Source: Stutzerimonas stutzeri
GTDB lineage: Bacteria > Pseudomonadota > Gammaproteobacteria > Pseudomonadales > Pseudomonadaceae
Reading direction: 5' to 3'
DNA length: 53,608 nt
Assembly: GCF_024451105.1 (NCBI RefSeq)
Contig: NZ_JANGEY010000017.1
Location: forward strand, 1-53,608
Shown here in pieces: positions 31,757 through 41,594 of the stretch. Within the stretch, counting starts at the first letter, position 1. Every line of letters begins with the position of its first letter. Below the pieces are notes generated by a model. The model was not told the DNA's origin. It ran no database searches and was given only the letters and a program-made list of their open reading frames with translations. The position numbers and the translations under genes were made by a program.

Positions 31757-32788
31757 ATGGCGACAACCTTGAAGTTTGCAGCCCTGACCCTCGGCCTGAG
31801 CTGCGCCGCGCAGGTCATGGCGGCCGATCTGACGGCCATCTCCTTCGGCGGCGCCAACAAGCAGGCGCAGGTCAAGGCGTTCTACGAACCCTTCGAGAAG
31901 GCCACCGGCCACAAGATCATCGCCGGCGAGTACAACGGCGAGATGGCCAAGGTCAAGGCGATGGTCGACACCAAGAGCGTGACCTGGAACCTGGTCGAGG
32001 TGGAGTCGCCGGAGCTGGCGCGCGGCTGCGACGAGGGACTGTTCGAGGAACTCGATCCGGCGCAGTTCGGCGCCGCGGACGACTACATCGACGGCGCCAT
32101 CCAGCCGTGCGGCGTCGGCTTCTTCGTCTGGTCCACGGTGATGGCCTACAACGCCGACAAGCTGAAGACCGCGCCGACCGGCTGGGCCGACTTCTGGGAC
32201 GTGGCGAAATTCCCCGGCAAGCGCGGTCTGCGCAAGGGCGCCAAGTACACCCTGGAGTTCGCCCTGATGGCCGACGGCGTGGCGCCCAAGGACGTCTACC
32301 AAGTGCTGGCCACCGACGAAGGCGTCGACCGCGCGTTCAGGAAGCTCGACGAACTCAAGCCGCACATCCAGTGGTGGGAGGCCGGCGCCCAGCCGCCGCA
32401 GTATCTGGCTTCCGGCGACGTGGTGATGAGCTCGGCGTACAACGGCCGGATCGCCGCGGTGCAGGGCGAGAGCAACCTGCAGGTGGTGTGGGACGGCGGC
32501 ATCTACGACTTCGACGCCTGGGCGATCCCCAAGGGCGCCAAGAACCAGGAGGCGGCCCGTCAGTTCATCGCCTTCGCCGTGCAGCCCGAGCAGCAGAAGG
32601 CCTACGCCGAGAACATCGCCTACGGCCCGGCCAACAAGAAGGCCATCGACCTGCTGCCGGCCGAGCGCCTGGAGCTGATGCCGACCACCCCGCAGAACAT
32701 CGCCAACCAGGTGGCCATCGACGTGACCTTCTGGGCCGACTACGGCGAGCAGCTGGAACAGCGCTTCAACGCCTGGGCCGCCAAGTAA
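31757..32788 (+). CDS. agtB: Periplasmic substrate-binding protein of the Agt transporter
   Basis: 343 aa. A signal peptide of about 22 residues (ending AAQVMA) is followed by a PotD-like type 2 periplasmic binding fold: LTAISFGGANKQAQV near the start, NLVEVESPELARGC in the ligand cleft, and GGIYDFDAWAIPKGAKN (about 247-263) in the second lobe. It captures the substrate and hands it to the permeases. The ribosome-binding site GGAGAGAA precedes ATG 31757. Hairpins right after the stop codon probably stabilise this part of the mRNA, since binding proteins are made in excess. A single predicted ligand cannot be read from sequence. Confidence 0.92.
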   Translation: MATTLKFAALTLGLSCAAQVMAADLTAISFGGANKQAQVKAFYEPFEKATGHKIIAGEYNGEMAKVKAMVDTKSVTWNLVEVESPELARGCDEGLFEELDPAQFGAADDYIDGAIQPCGVGFFVWSTVMAYNADKLKTAPTGWADFWDVAKFPGKRGLRKGAKYTLEFALMADGVAPKDVYQVLATDEGVDRAFRKLDELKPHIQWWEAGAQPPQYLASGDVVMSSAYNGRIAAVQGESNLQVVWDGGIYDFDAWAIPKGAKNQEAARQFIAFAVQPEQQKAYAENIAYGPANKKAIDLLPAERLELMPTTPQNIANQVAIDVTFWADYGEQLEQRFNAWAAK

Positions 32789-32793
32789 CAGCC

Positions 32794-32876
32794 ACGGCGG
32801 GCGGCGTCGCGCTGCAGGCGCGCGCCGCTCCCCGCGGGGCCCGCCCCGCCGTCTTGCCCGGCCGCCGGCGGCGGCC
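32794..32876. repeat. Intercistronic hairpins between agtB and agtC
   Basis: Two GC-rich inverted repeats follow the agtB stop codon. ACGGCGGG (32794-32801) pairs with CCCGCCGT (32845-32852). GGCCGCC (32860-32866) pairs with GGCGGCC (32870-32876) around GGC. No T run follows. In ABC operons such structures after the binding-protein gene commonly raise its mRNA level over the permease genes. Confidence 0.5.
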
Positions 32877-32894
32877 ACCTGTCCGGAGTTGAAC

Positions 32895-34145
32895 ATGGCT
32901 AGCGCAGTGTCCGTCCCTTCCGAGGTCGCCGGCCTCACCCTCAAGCAGCGCCTGGCGCGCGCCGAGCGGTTCAATCGTCTGAAGTCCCAGGCGCTGATCC
33001 TGCCGCTGCTGGCATTTCTCCTGCTGACCTTCCTGGTGCCGATCGGCGCGCTGCTCTGGCGCAGCATCGACAACCCCGAGGTGGTCGGCGCCCTGCCGCG
33101 CACGGTCGTCGCCATCGAAGCCTGGGACGGGCGCGGCCTGCCGCCGGAGCCGGTGTACCGGGCGCTGGCCGAGGAACTGGTGCAGGCGCGCAAGCAGCAG
33201 ACCCTCGGTGACCTGTCCAAGCGCCTGAACATGGAGCTGCCCGGCTATCGCAGCCTGCTGGCGAAGACCGTGCGCGAACTGCCGAAGTTCGCCGAACCGG
33301 CCTCCTGGCGCGAGGCGCTGGAGGGCATCGACGAGCGCTGGGCCGATCCGGCCTACTGGCAGGCGATCCGCCGCAATGCCAGCAGCAGCACCGGCTACTA
33401 CCTGCTGGCCGCCCTCGACCATCGCGTCGACGAGCTCGGCGAGCTGGCCCGCGCCACCCCCGACCAGGCGATCTACCTGGACATCTTCGCGCGCACCTTC
33501 TGGATGGGCCTGGTGATCACCGCCATCTGTCTGGTGCTGGCCTACCCGCTGGCCTACCTGCTGGCCAACCTGCCGGCGCGGCAGAGCAACCTGCTGATGA
33601 TCCTGGTGCTGCTGCCGTTCTGGACCTCGATCCTGGTGCGGGTGGCGGCGTGGATCGTCCTGCTGCAGTCGGGCGGGCTGATCAACGGCGCGCTGCAGGC
33701 GCTGGGCATCATCGACCAGCCGCTGCAACTGGTGTTCAACCGCACCGGCGTGTACATCGCCATGGTGCACATCATGCTGCCGTTCATGATCCTGCCGATC
33801 TACAGCGTGATGAAGGGCATCTCGCCGACCTACATGCGCGCCGCGGTGTCGCTCGGCTGCCACCCGTTCGTCAGCTTCTGGCGCGTGTACTTCCCGCAGA
33901 CCCTGGCCGGGGTCGGCGCCGGCGCCCTGCTGGTGTTCATCCTGTCGATCGGCTACTACATCACCCCGGCGCTGCTGGGCAGCCCGAACGACCAGATGAT
34001 CAGCTACTTCGTCGCCTTCTATACCAACACCACCATCAACTGGGGCATGGCCACCGCCCTCGGCGGCCTGCTGTTGGCCGCCACCCTGCTGCTCTACCTG
34101 ATCTATGGCTGGCTGGTCGGCGCCAGCCGCCTGCGCCTGGGCTAA
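32895..34145 (+). CDS. agtC: ABC transporter permease with a large extra domain (PotB-like)
   Basis: 416 aa from ATG 32895, six nt after CCGGAG (a TTG at 32889 is also in frame). The permease core at about 200-416 has five or six membrane helices and the family EAA-like loop near RAAVSLGCHPFVSFWRV (quoted only to the motif). PotB is about 275 aa. The extra length is a hydrophilic stretch of about 130 residues (60-190) between the first helix and the core. From the helix order it should lie in the periplasm. Similar long permeases occur in this sub-family. It forms the channel with the next gene's product. The stop is 14 bp before the agtD start. Confidence 0.9.
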   Translation: MASAVSVPSEVAGLTLKQRLARAERFNRLKSQALILPLLAFLLLTFLVPIGALLWRSIDNPEVVGALPRTVVAIEAWDGRGLPPEPVYRALAEELVQARKQQTLGDLSKRLNMELPGYRSLLAKTVRELPKFAEPASWREALEGIDERWADPAYWQAIRRNASSSTGYYLLAALDHRVDELGELARATPDQAIYLDIFARTFWMGLVITAICLVLAYPLAYLLANLPARQSNLLMILVLLPFWTSILVRVAAWIVLLQSGGLINGALQALGIIDQPLQLVFNRTGVYIAMVHIMLPFMILPIYSVMKGISPTYMRAAVSLGCHPFVSFWRVYFPQTLAGVGAGALLVFILSIGYYITPALLGSPNDQMISYFVAFYTNTTINWGMATALGGLLLAATLLLYLIYGWLVGASRLRLG

Positions 34146-34159
34146 CGAGGAGAACCGTC

Positions 34160-34990
34160 ATGCCGAGCCCCTACATGTCGCCCGTCGAGCGCCTCTGGTA
34201 CTACGCTCTGCGCCTGCTCTGCGGCCTGATCCTGCTGTTCCTGATCCTGCCGGTGCTGGTGATCGTCCCGCTGTCGTTCAACTCCGGCACCTTCCTGGTC
34301 TATCCGCTGCAGGGCTTCTCGCTGCGCTGGTACGAGGAGTTCTTCACCTCCAGCGACTGGCTGCGCGCGCTGAAGAACAGCCTGATCATCGCCCCGGCGG
34401 CCACCGTGCTGGCCATGGTGTTCGGCACCCTGGCGTCGATCGGCCTGACCCGTGGCGAGTTCCGCGGCAAGGCGCTGTTGATGAGCATCCTGATCTCGCC
34501 GATGGTGGTGCCGGTGGTGATCGTCGCGGTGGCCAGCTACCTGTTCTTCGCCCCGCTGGGCCTGGGCAACAGCTACCTCTCGCTGATCCTGGTGCACGCG
34601 GTGCTCGGCGTGCCCTTCGTGATCATCACCGTGACCGCCACCCTGCAGGGCTTCAACCACAACCTGGTGCGCGCCGCCGCCAACCTCGGCGCCTCGCCGC
34701 TGACCGCGTTCCGCCGCGTCACCCTGCCGCTGATCGCGCCGGGGGTGATCAGCGGCGCGCTGTTCGCCTTCGCCACCTCGTTCGACGAGGTGGTGGTGAC
34801 CCTGTTCCTCGCCGGCCCCGAGCAGGCCACCCTGCCGCGGCAGATGTTCAGCGGCATCCGCGAGAACCTCAGCCCGACCATCGCCGCCGCCGCCACCCTG
34901 CTGATCGGCTTCTCGGTGCTGCTGCTGCTGACCCTCGAGTGGCTGCGCGGGCGCAGCGAGAAGCTGCGCAGCGCGCCGCTCGGCGAGTGA
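34160..34990 (+). CDS. agtD: ABC transporter permease (PotC-like)
   Basis: 276 aa, the normal size for PotC-type permeases, with six predicted membrane helices. The EAA-like loop LVRAAANLGASPLTAFRRVTL (the AAxxLGAxxxxxF core, about 170-188) contacts the ATPase. ATG 34160 follows AGGAGAA 8 nt before it. Last gene of the transporter operon. The next gene, rpe, starts 84 bp later without an obvious terminator between, so read-through is possible. Confidence 0.92.
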   Translation: MPSPYMSPVERLWYYALRLLCGLILLFLILPVLVIVPLSFNSGTFLVYPLQGFSLRWYEEFFTSSDWLRALKNSLIIAPAATVLAMVFGTLASIGLTRGEFRGKALLMSILISPMVVPVVIVAVASYLFFAPLGLGNSYLSLILVHAVLGVPFVIITVTATLQGFNHNLVRAAANLGASPLTAFRRVTLPLIAPGVISGALFAFATSFDEVVVTLFLAGPEQATLPRQMFSGIRENLSPTIAAAATLLIGFSVLLLLTLEWLRGRSEKLRSAPLGE

Positions 34991-35074
34991 AGCGGCGCCG
35001 GTGGCGGCGAAACCCCGCCACCGGCGCCGTGCTCGGGCTACAATCGGCGCCATCGTGATCCCACCGAGGTAGCC

Positions 35075-35749
35075 ATGCAGCCCTTCGCCATCGCCCCGTC
35101 GATCCTCTCCGCCGACTTCGCCCGCCTCGGCGAGGAGGTCGACAACGTCCTCGCCGCCGGCGCCGACATCGTCCACTTCGACGTGATGGACAACCACTAC
35201 GTGCCCAACCTGACCATCGGCCCGATGGTCTGCAGCGCGCTGCGCAAGTACGGCATCCGCGCGCCGATCGACGTGCACCTGATGGTCAAGCCGGTCGACC
35301 GCATCATCGGCGACTTCCTCGAGGCCGGCGCCAGCTACATCACCTTCCATCCCGAGGCCAGCGAGCACATCGACCGCTCGCTGCAGCTGATCCGCGACGG
35401 CGGCGCCAGGGCCGGCCTGGTGTTCAACCCGGCCACCCCGCTGGACTGCCTGAAGTACGTGATGGACAAGGTCGACATGATCCTCTTGATGAGCGTCAAC
35501 CCGGGCTTCGGCGGGCAGAAGTTCATCCCCGGCACCCTCGACAAGCTGCGCGAGGCGCGCGCGCTGATCGACGCCAGCGGCCGCGAGATCCGCCTGGAGA
35601 TCGACGGCGGGGTCAACGTGAACAACATCGCCGAGATCGCCGCCGCCGGCGCCGACACCTTCGTCGCCGGCTCGGCGATCTTCAGCCAGCCGGACTACCG
35701 CGCGGTGATCGACGCGATGCGTGGCGAGCTGGCCAAGGTCCGCGGATGA
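35075..35749 (+). CDS. rpe: Ribulose-phosphate 3-epimerase
   Basis: 224 aa, usual length. It interconverts ribulose-5-phosphate and xylulose-5-phosphate in the pentose phosphate pathway. A TIM-barrel: [15 protein letters not shown] at 6-20, [17 protein letters not shown] with the metal-binding His/Asp, and [12 protein letters not shown] (about 144-155) with the phosphate-binding glycines. EIDGGVN carries the second catalytic aspartate. ATG 35075 follows GAGGT. The stop overlaps the gph start by 4 nt (ATGA). Confidence 0.97.
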   Translation: MQPFAIAPSILSADFARLGEEVDNVLAAGADIVHFDVMDNHYVPNLTIGPMVCSALRKYGIRAPIDVHLMVKPVDRIIGDFLEAGASYITFHPEASEHIDRSLQLIRDGGARAGLVFNPATPLDCLKYVMDKVDMILLMSVNPGFGGQKFIPGTLDKLREARALIDASGREIRLEIDGGVNVNNIAEIAAAGADTFVAGSAIFSQPDYRAVIDAMRGELAKVRG

Positions 35750-36444
35750 CCCTGCTGCACGCACTGTTCGCCGGGCGCCTGCCGCGCCTGGCGATGTTCG
35801 ACCTCGACGGTACCCTGGTCGACTCGGTGCCGGACCTGGCCGCCGCGGTCGACCGCATGCTCGCCACCCTCGGTCGCGAGCCGGCCGGCCTCGAGCGGGT
35901 GCGCCTGTGGGTCGGCAACGGCGCGCGGGTGCTGGTGCGCCGCGCGCTGGCCGGCGGCCTCGAGCACGAGGGCGTCGACGCGGCGCTGGCCGAGCAGGCG
36001 CTGGCGCTGTTCCTGGACGCCTACGAAGGCAATCACGCACTGACCCGCGTCTATCCCGGGGTGGTCGAGGCCCTCGACCGGCTGCGCGGGGAGGGCGTGG
36101 CGCTGGCGCTGATCACCAACAAGCCGGCGCGCTTCCTGCCCGAGCTGCTCGCCGACAAGGGCCTGGACGGCTACTTCCACTGGCTGGTCGGCGGCGACAG
36201 CCTGCCGCAGCAGAAACCCGATCCGGCCGCCCTGCACTGGGTGATGGACCAGGCCGGGGTGAACGCGGGCGAGGCGCTGTTCGTCGGCGACTCGCGCAAC
36301 GACGTGCGCGCCGCGCACGCCGCCGGGGTGACCTGCGTGGCGCTGTCCTACGGCTACAACCACGGCGAGCCGATCGCCCGGGAGAGCCCGGCGCGGGTGA
36401 TCGACGACCTGCGCGAGCTGTTCGGCGCCGCGCCATGCCCGTAG
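35746..36444 (+). CDS. gph: Phosphoglycolate phosphatase
   Basis: 232 aa HAD hydrolase that removes the phosphate of 2-phosphoglycolate formed by DNA repair. [10 protein letters not shown] (18-27) has the catalytic nucleophile and acid aspartates, ITNKPARF the motif II Thr, and [10 protein letters not shown] the motif IV acidic pair. It overlaps rpe (ATGA), the conserved rpe-gph-trpE order. Its TAG stop (36442-36444) lies inside a GTAGGGTG palindrome that continues downstream. A typical gph is about 220-250 aa, so the gene is complete. Confidence 0.95.
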   Translation: MTLLHALFAGRLPRLAMFDLDGTLVDSVPDLAAAVDRMLATLGREPAGLERVRLWVGNGARVLVRRALAGGLEHEGVDAALAEQALALFLDAYEGNHALTRVYPGVVEALDRLRGEGVALALITNKPARFLPELLADKGLDGYFHWLVGGDSLPQQKPDPAALHWVMDQAGVNAGEALFVGDSRNDVRAAHAAGVTCVALSYGYNHGEPIARESPARVIDDLRELFGAAPCP

Positions 36445-36461
36445 GGTGCGTCGTGCGCACC
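36441..36461. repeat. GTAGGGTG-type palindrome, copy 3
   Basis: GTAGGGTGCG starts at 36441 and overlaps the gph stop codon. GGTGCG (36445-36450) pairs with CGCACC (36456-36461) around TCGTG. A second GCGCACCCTGC follows at about 36480. It belongs to the same family as the elements near 10818 and 19682. Confidence 0.55.
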
Positions 36462-36517
36462 GCGAAACCCCGGTGGCCGGCGCACCCTGCAAGGTTCGTG
36501 CGATTGCCCCTCCTCGC

Positions 36518-36546
36518 TTGCGTCACCGGGGGCGCTGCGCTAGTGT
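36518..36546 (+). promoter_or_regulatory. Candidate trp operon promoter
   Basis: -35 TTGCGT (36518-36523), 17-bp spacer, -10 TAGTGT (36541-36546). The boxes match only three of six positions each, but spacing is exact and the place is right. Transcription from about 36553 would give a leader of about 170 nt to trpE, with the leader peptide in its middle. Confidence 0.4.
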
Positions 36547-36612
36547 GCGGCACTACCCGTAGCAAACCCGCCGATAGAGATCAGATTCGTGGTGGTCACC
36601 TGCAAACTGTGG

Positions 36613-36657
36613 ATGAAAGTCATCAAGGCTCTGGCCCGCTGGCGCTGGCGCGCCTGA
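36613..36657 (+). CDS. trpL: trp operon leader peptide
   Basis: A 14-codon frame, [14 protein letters not shown], ends at TGA 36655-36657, 67 bp before the trpE start. It carries two Trp codons (36640-36642 and 36646-36648) separated by one Arg codon. Two TGG codons in 14 is far above chance, and a short peptide with tandem Trp codons ahead of trpE is the hallmark of ribosome-mediated attenuation. The ribosome-binding site is weak (CTGTGG). An inverted repeat that begins in the second Trp codon lies just after. Attenuation of trpE and trpGDC has been described for P. putida, which supports the call. Confidence 0.82.
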   Translation: MKVIKALARWRWRA

Positions 36658-36686
36658 CATCGTCCCTGGCCGGCTTGCCGGCGCGC
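36648..36686 (+). promoter_or_regulatory. trp attenuator RNA structure
   Basis: GCGCGCC (36648-36654) can pair with GGCGCGC (36680-36686), followed by TTTG. A competing hairpin GCCGG (36669-36673) / CCGGC (36678-36682) shares bases with the second arm. A ribosome stalled at the Trp codons (36640-36648) would cover the first arm and favour the alternative. The U tract is poor, so I cannot say which fold terminates transcription. Confidence 0.55.
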
Positions 36687-36724
36687 TTTGCATCCCGACC
36701 GTTCCAAAGGCCCCGAGGCTGATC

Positions 36725-38203
36725 ATGACCCGTGAAGAATTCCTGCGCTTGGCCGCTGCCGGCTACAACCGCATTCCGCTCGCCCGCGAAACCCTCGCCG
36801 ACTTCGACACTCCGCTGTCCATCTACCTGAAGCTGGCCGACGCGCCCAACTCCTACCTGCTCGAATCGGTGCAGGGCGGCGAGAAGTGGGGGCGCTACTC
36901 GATCATCGGCCTGCCGGGGCGCACGGTGCTGCGCGTGCACGGCCACCAGGCGCGGGTGACCGTCGACGGGGTCGAGACCGAGCGCCACGACTGCGCCGAT
37001 CCGCTGGCCTTCGTCGAGCAGTTCAAGGCCCGCTACAAGGTGCCGACCCTGCCGGGCCTGCCGCGCTTCAACGGCGGGCTGGTCGGCTACTTCGGCTACG
37101 ACAGCGTGCGCTACGTCGAGCAGCGCCTGGCCGCGTGCCCGAATCCCGACCCCGTCGGCACTCCGGACATCCTGCTGATGGTCTCCGACGCCGTGGTGGT
37201 GTTCGACAACCTGGCCGGCAAGCTGCACGCCATCGTCCTCGCCGATCCGAGCGAGGCGGGCGCCTTTGAAGCCGGCCTGGCGCGTCTGGACGCGCTGATC
37301 GCCCGCCTGCGCCAGCCGATCACCCCGCGCCTCGGCGTCGATCTGGCCGCGCCGCTCGGCCCGGAGCCGGCGTTCCGCTCCAGCTTCAGCCGCGACGACT
37401 TCGAGGGCGCGGTGCGCAGCATCAAGGAGTACATCCTCGCCGGCGACTGCATGCAGGTGGTGATCTCCCAGCGCATGTCGATTCCCTTCGCCGCCGCGCC
37501 GATCGACCTGTACCGCGCGCTGCGCACCATCAACCCGACGCCGTACATGTACTTCTTCAACTTCGGCGACTTCCATGTGGTCGGCAGCTCGCCGGAGGTG
37601 CTGGTGCGCGTCGAGGACGGCGAGGTCACCGTGCGCCCCATCGCCGGCACCCGCCCGCGCGGCGCCAGCGAGGAAGCCGATCTGGCGCTGGAGCAGGATC
37701 TGCTCTCCGACACCAAGGAGCTGGCCGAGCACCTGATGCTGATCGACCTGGGCCGCAACGACGTCGGCCGCGTCTCGACCACCGGCTCGGTGAAGGTCAC
37801 CGAGCGGATGGTCATCGAGCGCTACTCCAACGTCATGCACATCGTTTCCAATGTCACCGGCCAGCTCAGGCCGGAGCTGTCGGCGATGGACGCGCTGCGC
37901 GCCATCCTGCCGGCCGGCACCCTGTCCGGCGCGCCGAAGATCCGCGCCATGGAGATCATCGACGAGCTGGAGCCGGTCAAGCGCGGCGTCTACGGCGGCG
38001 CGGTCGGCTACTGGGCGTGGAACGGCAACATGGACACCGCCATCGCCATCCGCACCGCGGTGATCAAGGACGGCGAGCTGCACGTGCAGGCCGGCGCCGG
38101 CATCGTCGCCGACTCGGTGCCCGCCCTGGAGTGGGAGGAAACCCTCAACAAGCGCCGCGCCATGTTCCGCGCGGTGGCCCTGGCCGAACAAAGTGCAGAG
38201 TGA
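36725..38203 (+). CDS. trpE: Anthranilate synthase component I
   Basis: 492 aa. It converts chorismate to anthranilate using ammonia from TrpG, the first committed step of tryptophan synthesis. The feedback-inhibition motif LLES is at 45-48. The C-terminal chorismate-binding domain has [19 protein letters not shown] and [18 protein letters not shown] 36725 has GAGG 10 nt upstream. The gene starts 67 bp after the trpL stop. Only 12 bp separate its stop codon from trpG. In P. aeruginosa these two genes are split by the R/F pyocin cluster; here they are joined, so one leader can control all four genes. Confidence 0.97.
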   Translation: MTREEFLRLAAAGYNRIPLARETLADFDTPLSIYLKLADAPNSYLLESVQGGEKWGRYSIIGLPGRTVLRVHGHQARVTVDGVETERHDCADPLAFVEQFKARYKVPTLPGLPRFNGGLVGYFGYDSVRYVEQRLAACPNPDPVGTPDILLMVSDAVVVFDNLAGKLHAIVLADPSEAGAFEAGLARLDALIARLRQPITPRLGVDLAAPLGPEPAFRSSFSRDDFEGAVRSIKEYILAGDCMQVVISQRMSIPFAAAPIDLYRALRTINPTPYMYFFNFGDFHVVGSSPEVLVRVEDGEVTVRPIAGTRPRGASEEADLALEQDLLSDTKELAEHLMLIDLGRNDVGRVSTTGSVKVTERMVIERYSNVMHIVSNVTGQLRPELSAMDALRAILPAGTLSGAPKIRAMEIIDELEPVKRGVYGGAVGYWAWNGNMDTAIAIRTAVIKDGELHVQAGAGIVADSVPALEWEETLNKRRAMFRAVALAEQSAE

Positions 38204-38215
38204 AGGGGACCTGAC

Positions 38216-38808
38216 ATGCTGCTGATGATCGACAACTACGACTCCTTCACCTACAACCTGGTGCAGTACTTCGGCGAACTGGGTGCCGAGGTCAAGGTGG
38301 TGCGCAACGACGAACTGAGCGTGGACGAGATCCGCGCGCTGAATCCCGAGCGCATCGTGGTCTCACCCGGCCCCTGCACGCCCAACGAGGCCGGTGTGTC
38401 GCTGGCGGTGATCCGCGCGTTCGCCGGCCAGCTGCCGCTGCTCGGCGTCTGCCTCGGCCACCAGAGCATCGGCCAGGCGTTCGGCGGCGAGGTGGTGCGC
38501 GCACGGGTGGCCATGCACGGCAAGACCAGCCCGGTGTTCCACCGGGACGGCGGCGTGTTCGCCGGCCTGGCCAATCCGCTCACCGTGACCCGCTACCATT
38601 CGCTGGTGGTGCGCCGCGAGAGCCTGCCGGAATGCCTGGAGATCACCGCCTGGACCCAGCTCGAGGACGGCAGCGTCGACGAGATCATGGGCCTGCGCCA
38701 CAAGACCCTCAACGTCGAGGGCGTGCAGTTCCACCCCGAATCCATCCTCACCCAGCAGGGCCACGAGCTGCTGGCCAATTTCCTCAAGCAGAGCGGAGGC
38801 GTGCGCTG

Positions 38809-38809
<1 letters not shown>
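38216..38809 (+). CDS. trpG: Anthranilate synthase component II (glutamine amidotransferase)
   Basis: 197 aa class I glutamine amidotransferase. It releases ammonia for TrpE. The triad is C79 (GVCLGHQ), H172 and E174 (VQFHPES), with [11 protein letters not shown] (50-60) forming the oxyanion region. ATG 38216 follows AAGGGGA. It overlaps trpD by one nucleotide (TGATG). In pseudomonads this subunit may also serve p-aminobenzoate synthase. Confidence 0.97.
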
Positions 38810-39851
<1,042 letters not shown>

Positions 39852-39855
<4 letters not shown>

Positions 39856-40655
39856 GCGTACCGACCGTGCTGGAAAGGATCGTCGCCCGCAAGGTCGAGG
39901 AAGTCGCCGCGGCCCGCGCCCAGGTCAGCCTGGCCGAGCAGGAGGCGCGCGCCCGGCTGGCCGACGCGCCGCGCGGCTTCGCCCGCGCCCTGCAGCGGCA
40001 GGCGGCGCAGCGCCGCCCGGCGGTGATCGCCGAGGTGAAGAAGGCCTCGCCGAGCAAGGGGGTGATCCGCGCCGACTTCGATCCGGCGCAGATCGCCGCC
40101 AGCTACCAGGCCGGCGGCGCCAGCTGCCTGTCGGTGCTCACTGACGTCGACTTCTTCCAAGGCGCCAACGCCTACCTGCAGCAGGCCCGCGCCGCCTGTG
40201 CGCTGCCGGTGATCCGCAAGGACTTCCTGATCGATCCCTACCAGGTGATCGAGGCGCGCGCCCTCGGCGCCGACTGCGTGCTGCTGATCGCCGCCTGCCT
40301 GGACGACGTCCAGCTGGTCGAGCTGGCCCAGGTGGCCAGGGAGCAGCAGCTGGACGTGCTGGTCGAGGTGCACGATGGCGCGGAGCTGGAGCGCGCGCTC
40401 ACGCAGCTGGACACCCCGCTGCTCGGCATCAACAACCGCAACCTGCATACCTTCGGGGTGTCGCTCAACACCACCCTCGAGCTGCTGCCGCGGATTCCCC
40501 AGGATCGCCTGGTGATCACCGAGAGCGGCATCCTGTCCCGCGCCGACGTCGAGCTGATGGAGCAGCACGAGGTGTGGAGCTTCCTGGTCGGCGAGGCGTT
40601 CATGCGCGCCCCCGAGCCGGGCGAGGAGCTGCGCCGGCTGTTCTTCCCGGGCTGA
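39852..40655 (+). CDS. trpC: Indole-3-glycerol phosphate synthase
   Basis: 267 aa TIM-barrel. It closes the indole ring from Cd[14 protein letters not shown] (59-70) with its catalytic Glu and Lys, VIRKDFLID (about 117-125) and ITESGI (about 220-225) are diagnostic. It is the single-function form, without a fused TrpF. trpF and trpAB are elsewhere in pseudomonads, in line with this operon ending here. ATG 39852 overlaps trpD. A strong terminator follows 18 bp after the stop. Confidence 0.97.
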
Positions 40656-40672
40656 GCCGTCGCGCGCAACGC

Positions 40673-40700
40673 AAAAGGCCGTCCCCCGGGACGGCCTTTT
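40673..40700. terminator. Bidirectional terminator between trpC and vfr
   Basis: AAAAGGCCGTCCC (40673-40685) pairs with GGGACGGCCTTTT (40688-40700). The stem has A on one side and T on the other, so it can terminate both trpC (plus) and vfr (minus) transcripts, which converge here. Confidence 0.9.
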
Positions 40701-40718
40701 CGTTCAGGGCGGGCGGCT

Positions 40719-41363
40719 TCAGCGGGTGCCGAACACCACCATGGTCTTGCCCTTGACGCTGACCAGCCCTTGTTCCTCGAGGGACTTGAGCACCCGGCCG
40801 ACCATCTCCCGCGAGCAGCCGACGATGCGGCCGATTTCCTGGCGGGTGATCTTGATCTGCATGCCGTCGGGGTGGGTCATGGCGTCGGGCTGTTTGCACA
40901 GCTCGAGCAGGGTGCGCGCCACCCGGCCGGTGACGTCGAGGAAGGCCAGGTCGCCGACCTTGCGGGTGGTCTTGCGCAGGCGGTCGGCCATCTGGCTGCC
41001 GAGGGTGTAGAGGATATCCGGGTCCTGCTGGGTCAGTTCGCGGAACTTGACGTAGCTGATCTCGGCCACTTCGCACTCGGTCTTGGCGCGCACCCAGGCG
41101 CTGCGTTCGTGCTCCTGGCCTTCGCGGTCGAACAGCCCCATCTCGCCGAAGAAGTCGCCCTGGTTGAGGTAGGCGATGATCATCTCGCGGCCGTCGTCGT
41201 CCTCGATGAGGATGGTCACCGAACCCTTGATGATGAAGAACAGCGTCTCGCAGCGATCGCCGGCGTAGATGATGGTGCTCTTGGCGGTGTAGCGGCGACG
41301 GTGACAGTGCGCCAGCAGCTTGTCGAGGTTCTTGAGCTTTGGTGTAAGGCTGATAGCTACCAT
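40719..41363 (-). CDS. vfr: cAMP-binding transcription regulator Vfr (CRP family)
   Basis: 214 aa, the exact length of P. aeruginosa Vfr as I recall. The N-terminal cyclic nucleotide-binding beta-roll has GEMG (73-76) and ERS (86-88) for the cAMP phosphate and ribose. A long C-helix follows, and the C-terminal helix-turn-helix [20 protein letters not shown] lies at about 173-192. It activates quorum sensing, type IV pilus, exotoxin and type III secretion genes in P. aeruginosa. ATG 41363 is the family start ([14 protein letters not shown]). A CRP-type site lies about 140 bp upstream, suggesting autoregulation. Position after trpC is the conserved pseudomonad one. Confidence 0.97.
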   Translation of the reverse strand: MVAISLTPKLKNLDKLLAHCHRRRYTAKSTIIYAGDRCETLFFIIKGSVTILIEDDDGREMIIAYLNQGDFFGEMGLFDREGQEHERSAWVRAKTECEVAEISYVKFRELTQQDPDILYTLGSQMADRLRKTTRKVGDLAFLDVTGRVARTLLELCKQPDAMTHPDGMQIKITRQEIGRIVGCSREMVGRVLKSLEEQGLVSVKGKTMVVFGTR

Positions 41364-41504
41364 GCCCGGTCCCTGAAGGTTAAGAAGATAAGCCCGATGG
41401 TGCAGGCAGTACTGAATCCGTAGTTTTTGTCGTGTTTTAGACGGGCAGTGTGCCAGTAATGCGGCGTCAGCTTAACAGCCCACCGCTCGACAATAGCCGA
41501 AAAA

Positions 41505-41520
41505 TGCGCTGCCGTTCACA
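41505..41520. promoter_or_regulatory. Possible CRP/Vfr binding site in the vfr-osmC intergenic region
   Basis: TGCGC (41505-41509), 6 nt, TCACA (41516-41520). The right half is perfect and the left half matches three of five bases of TGTGA-N6-TCACA, flanked by AAAA. It lies between divergent genes and could serve either. Vfr is known to control its own gene in P. aeruginosa. Confidence 0.4.
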
Positions 41521-41594
41521 GGGCGCCGACTAAAGAGAGTGTCCTGCGGGCTATGTTAGACTGTCGCGCTTTACTCGAGCACGGAGTCAGGCGG

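Noticed and set aside
36669-36682. Short hairpin GCCGG/CCGGC in the trp leader as the classical terminator
   Set aside because: Only 5 bp, and followed by GCGCTTTG, so too weak on its own; it is listed only as a competing fold.
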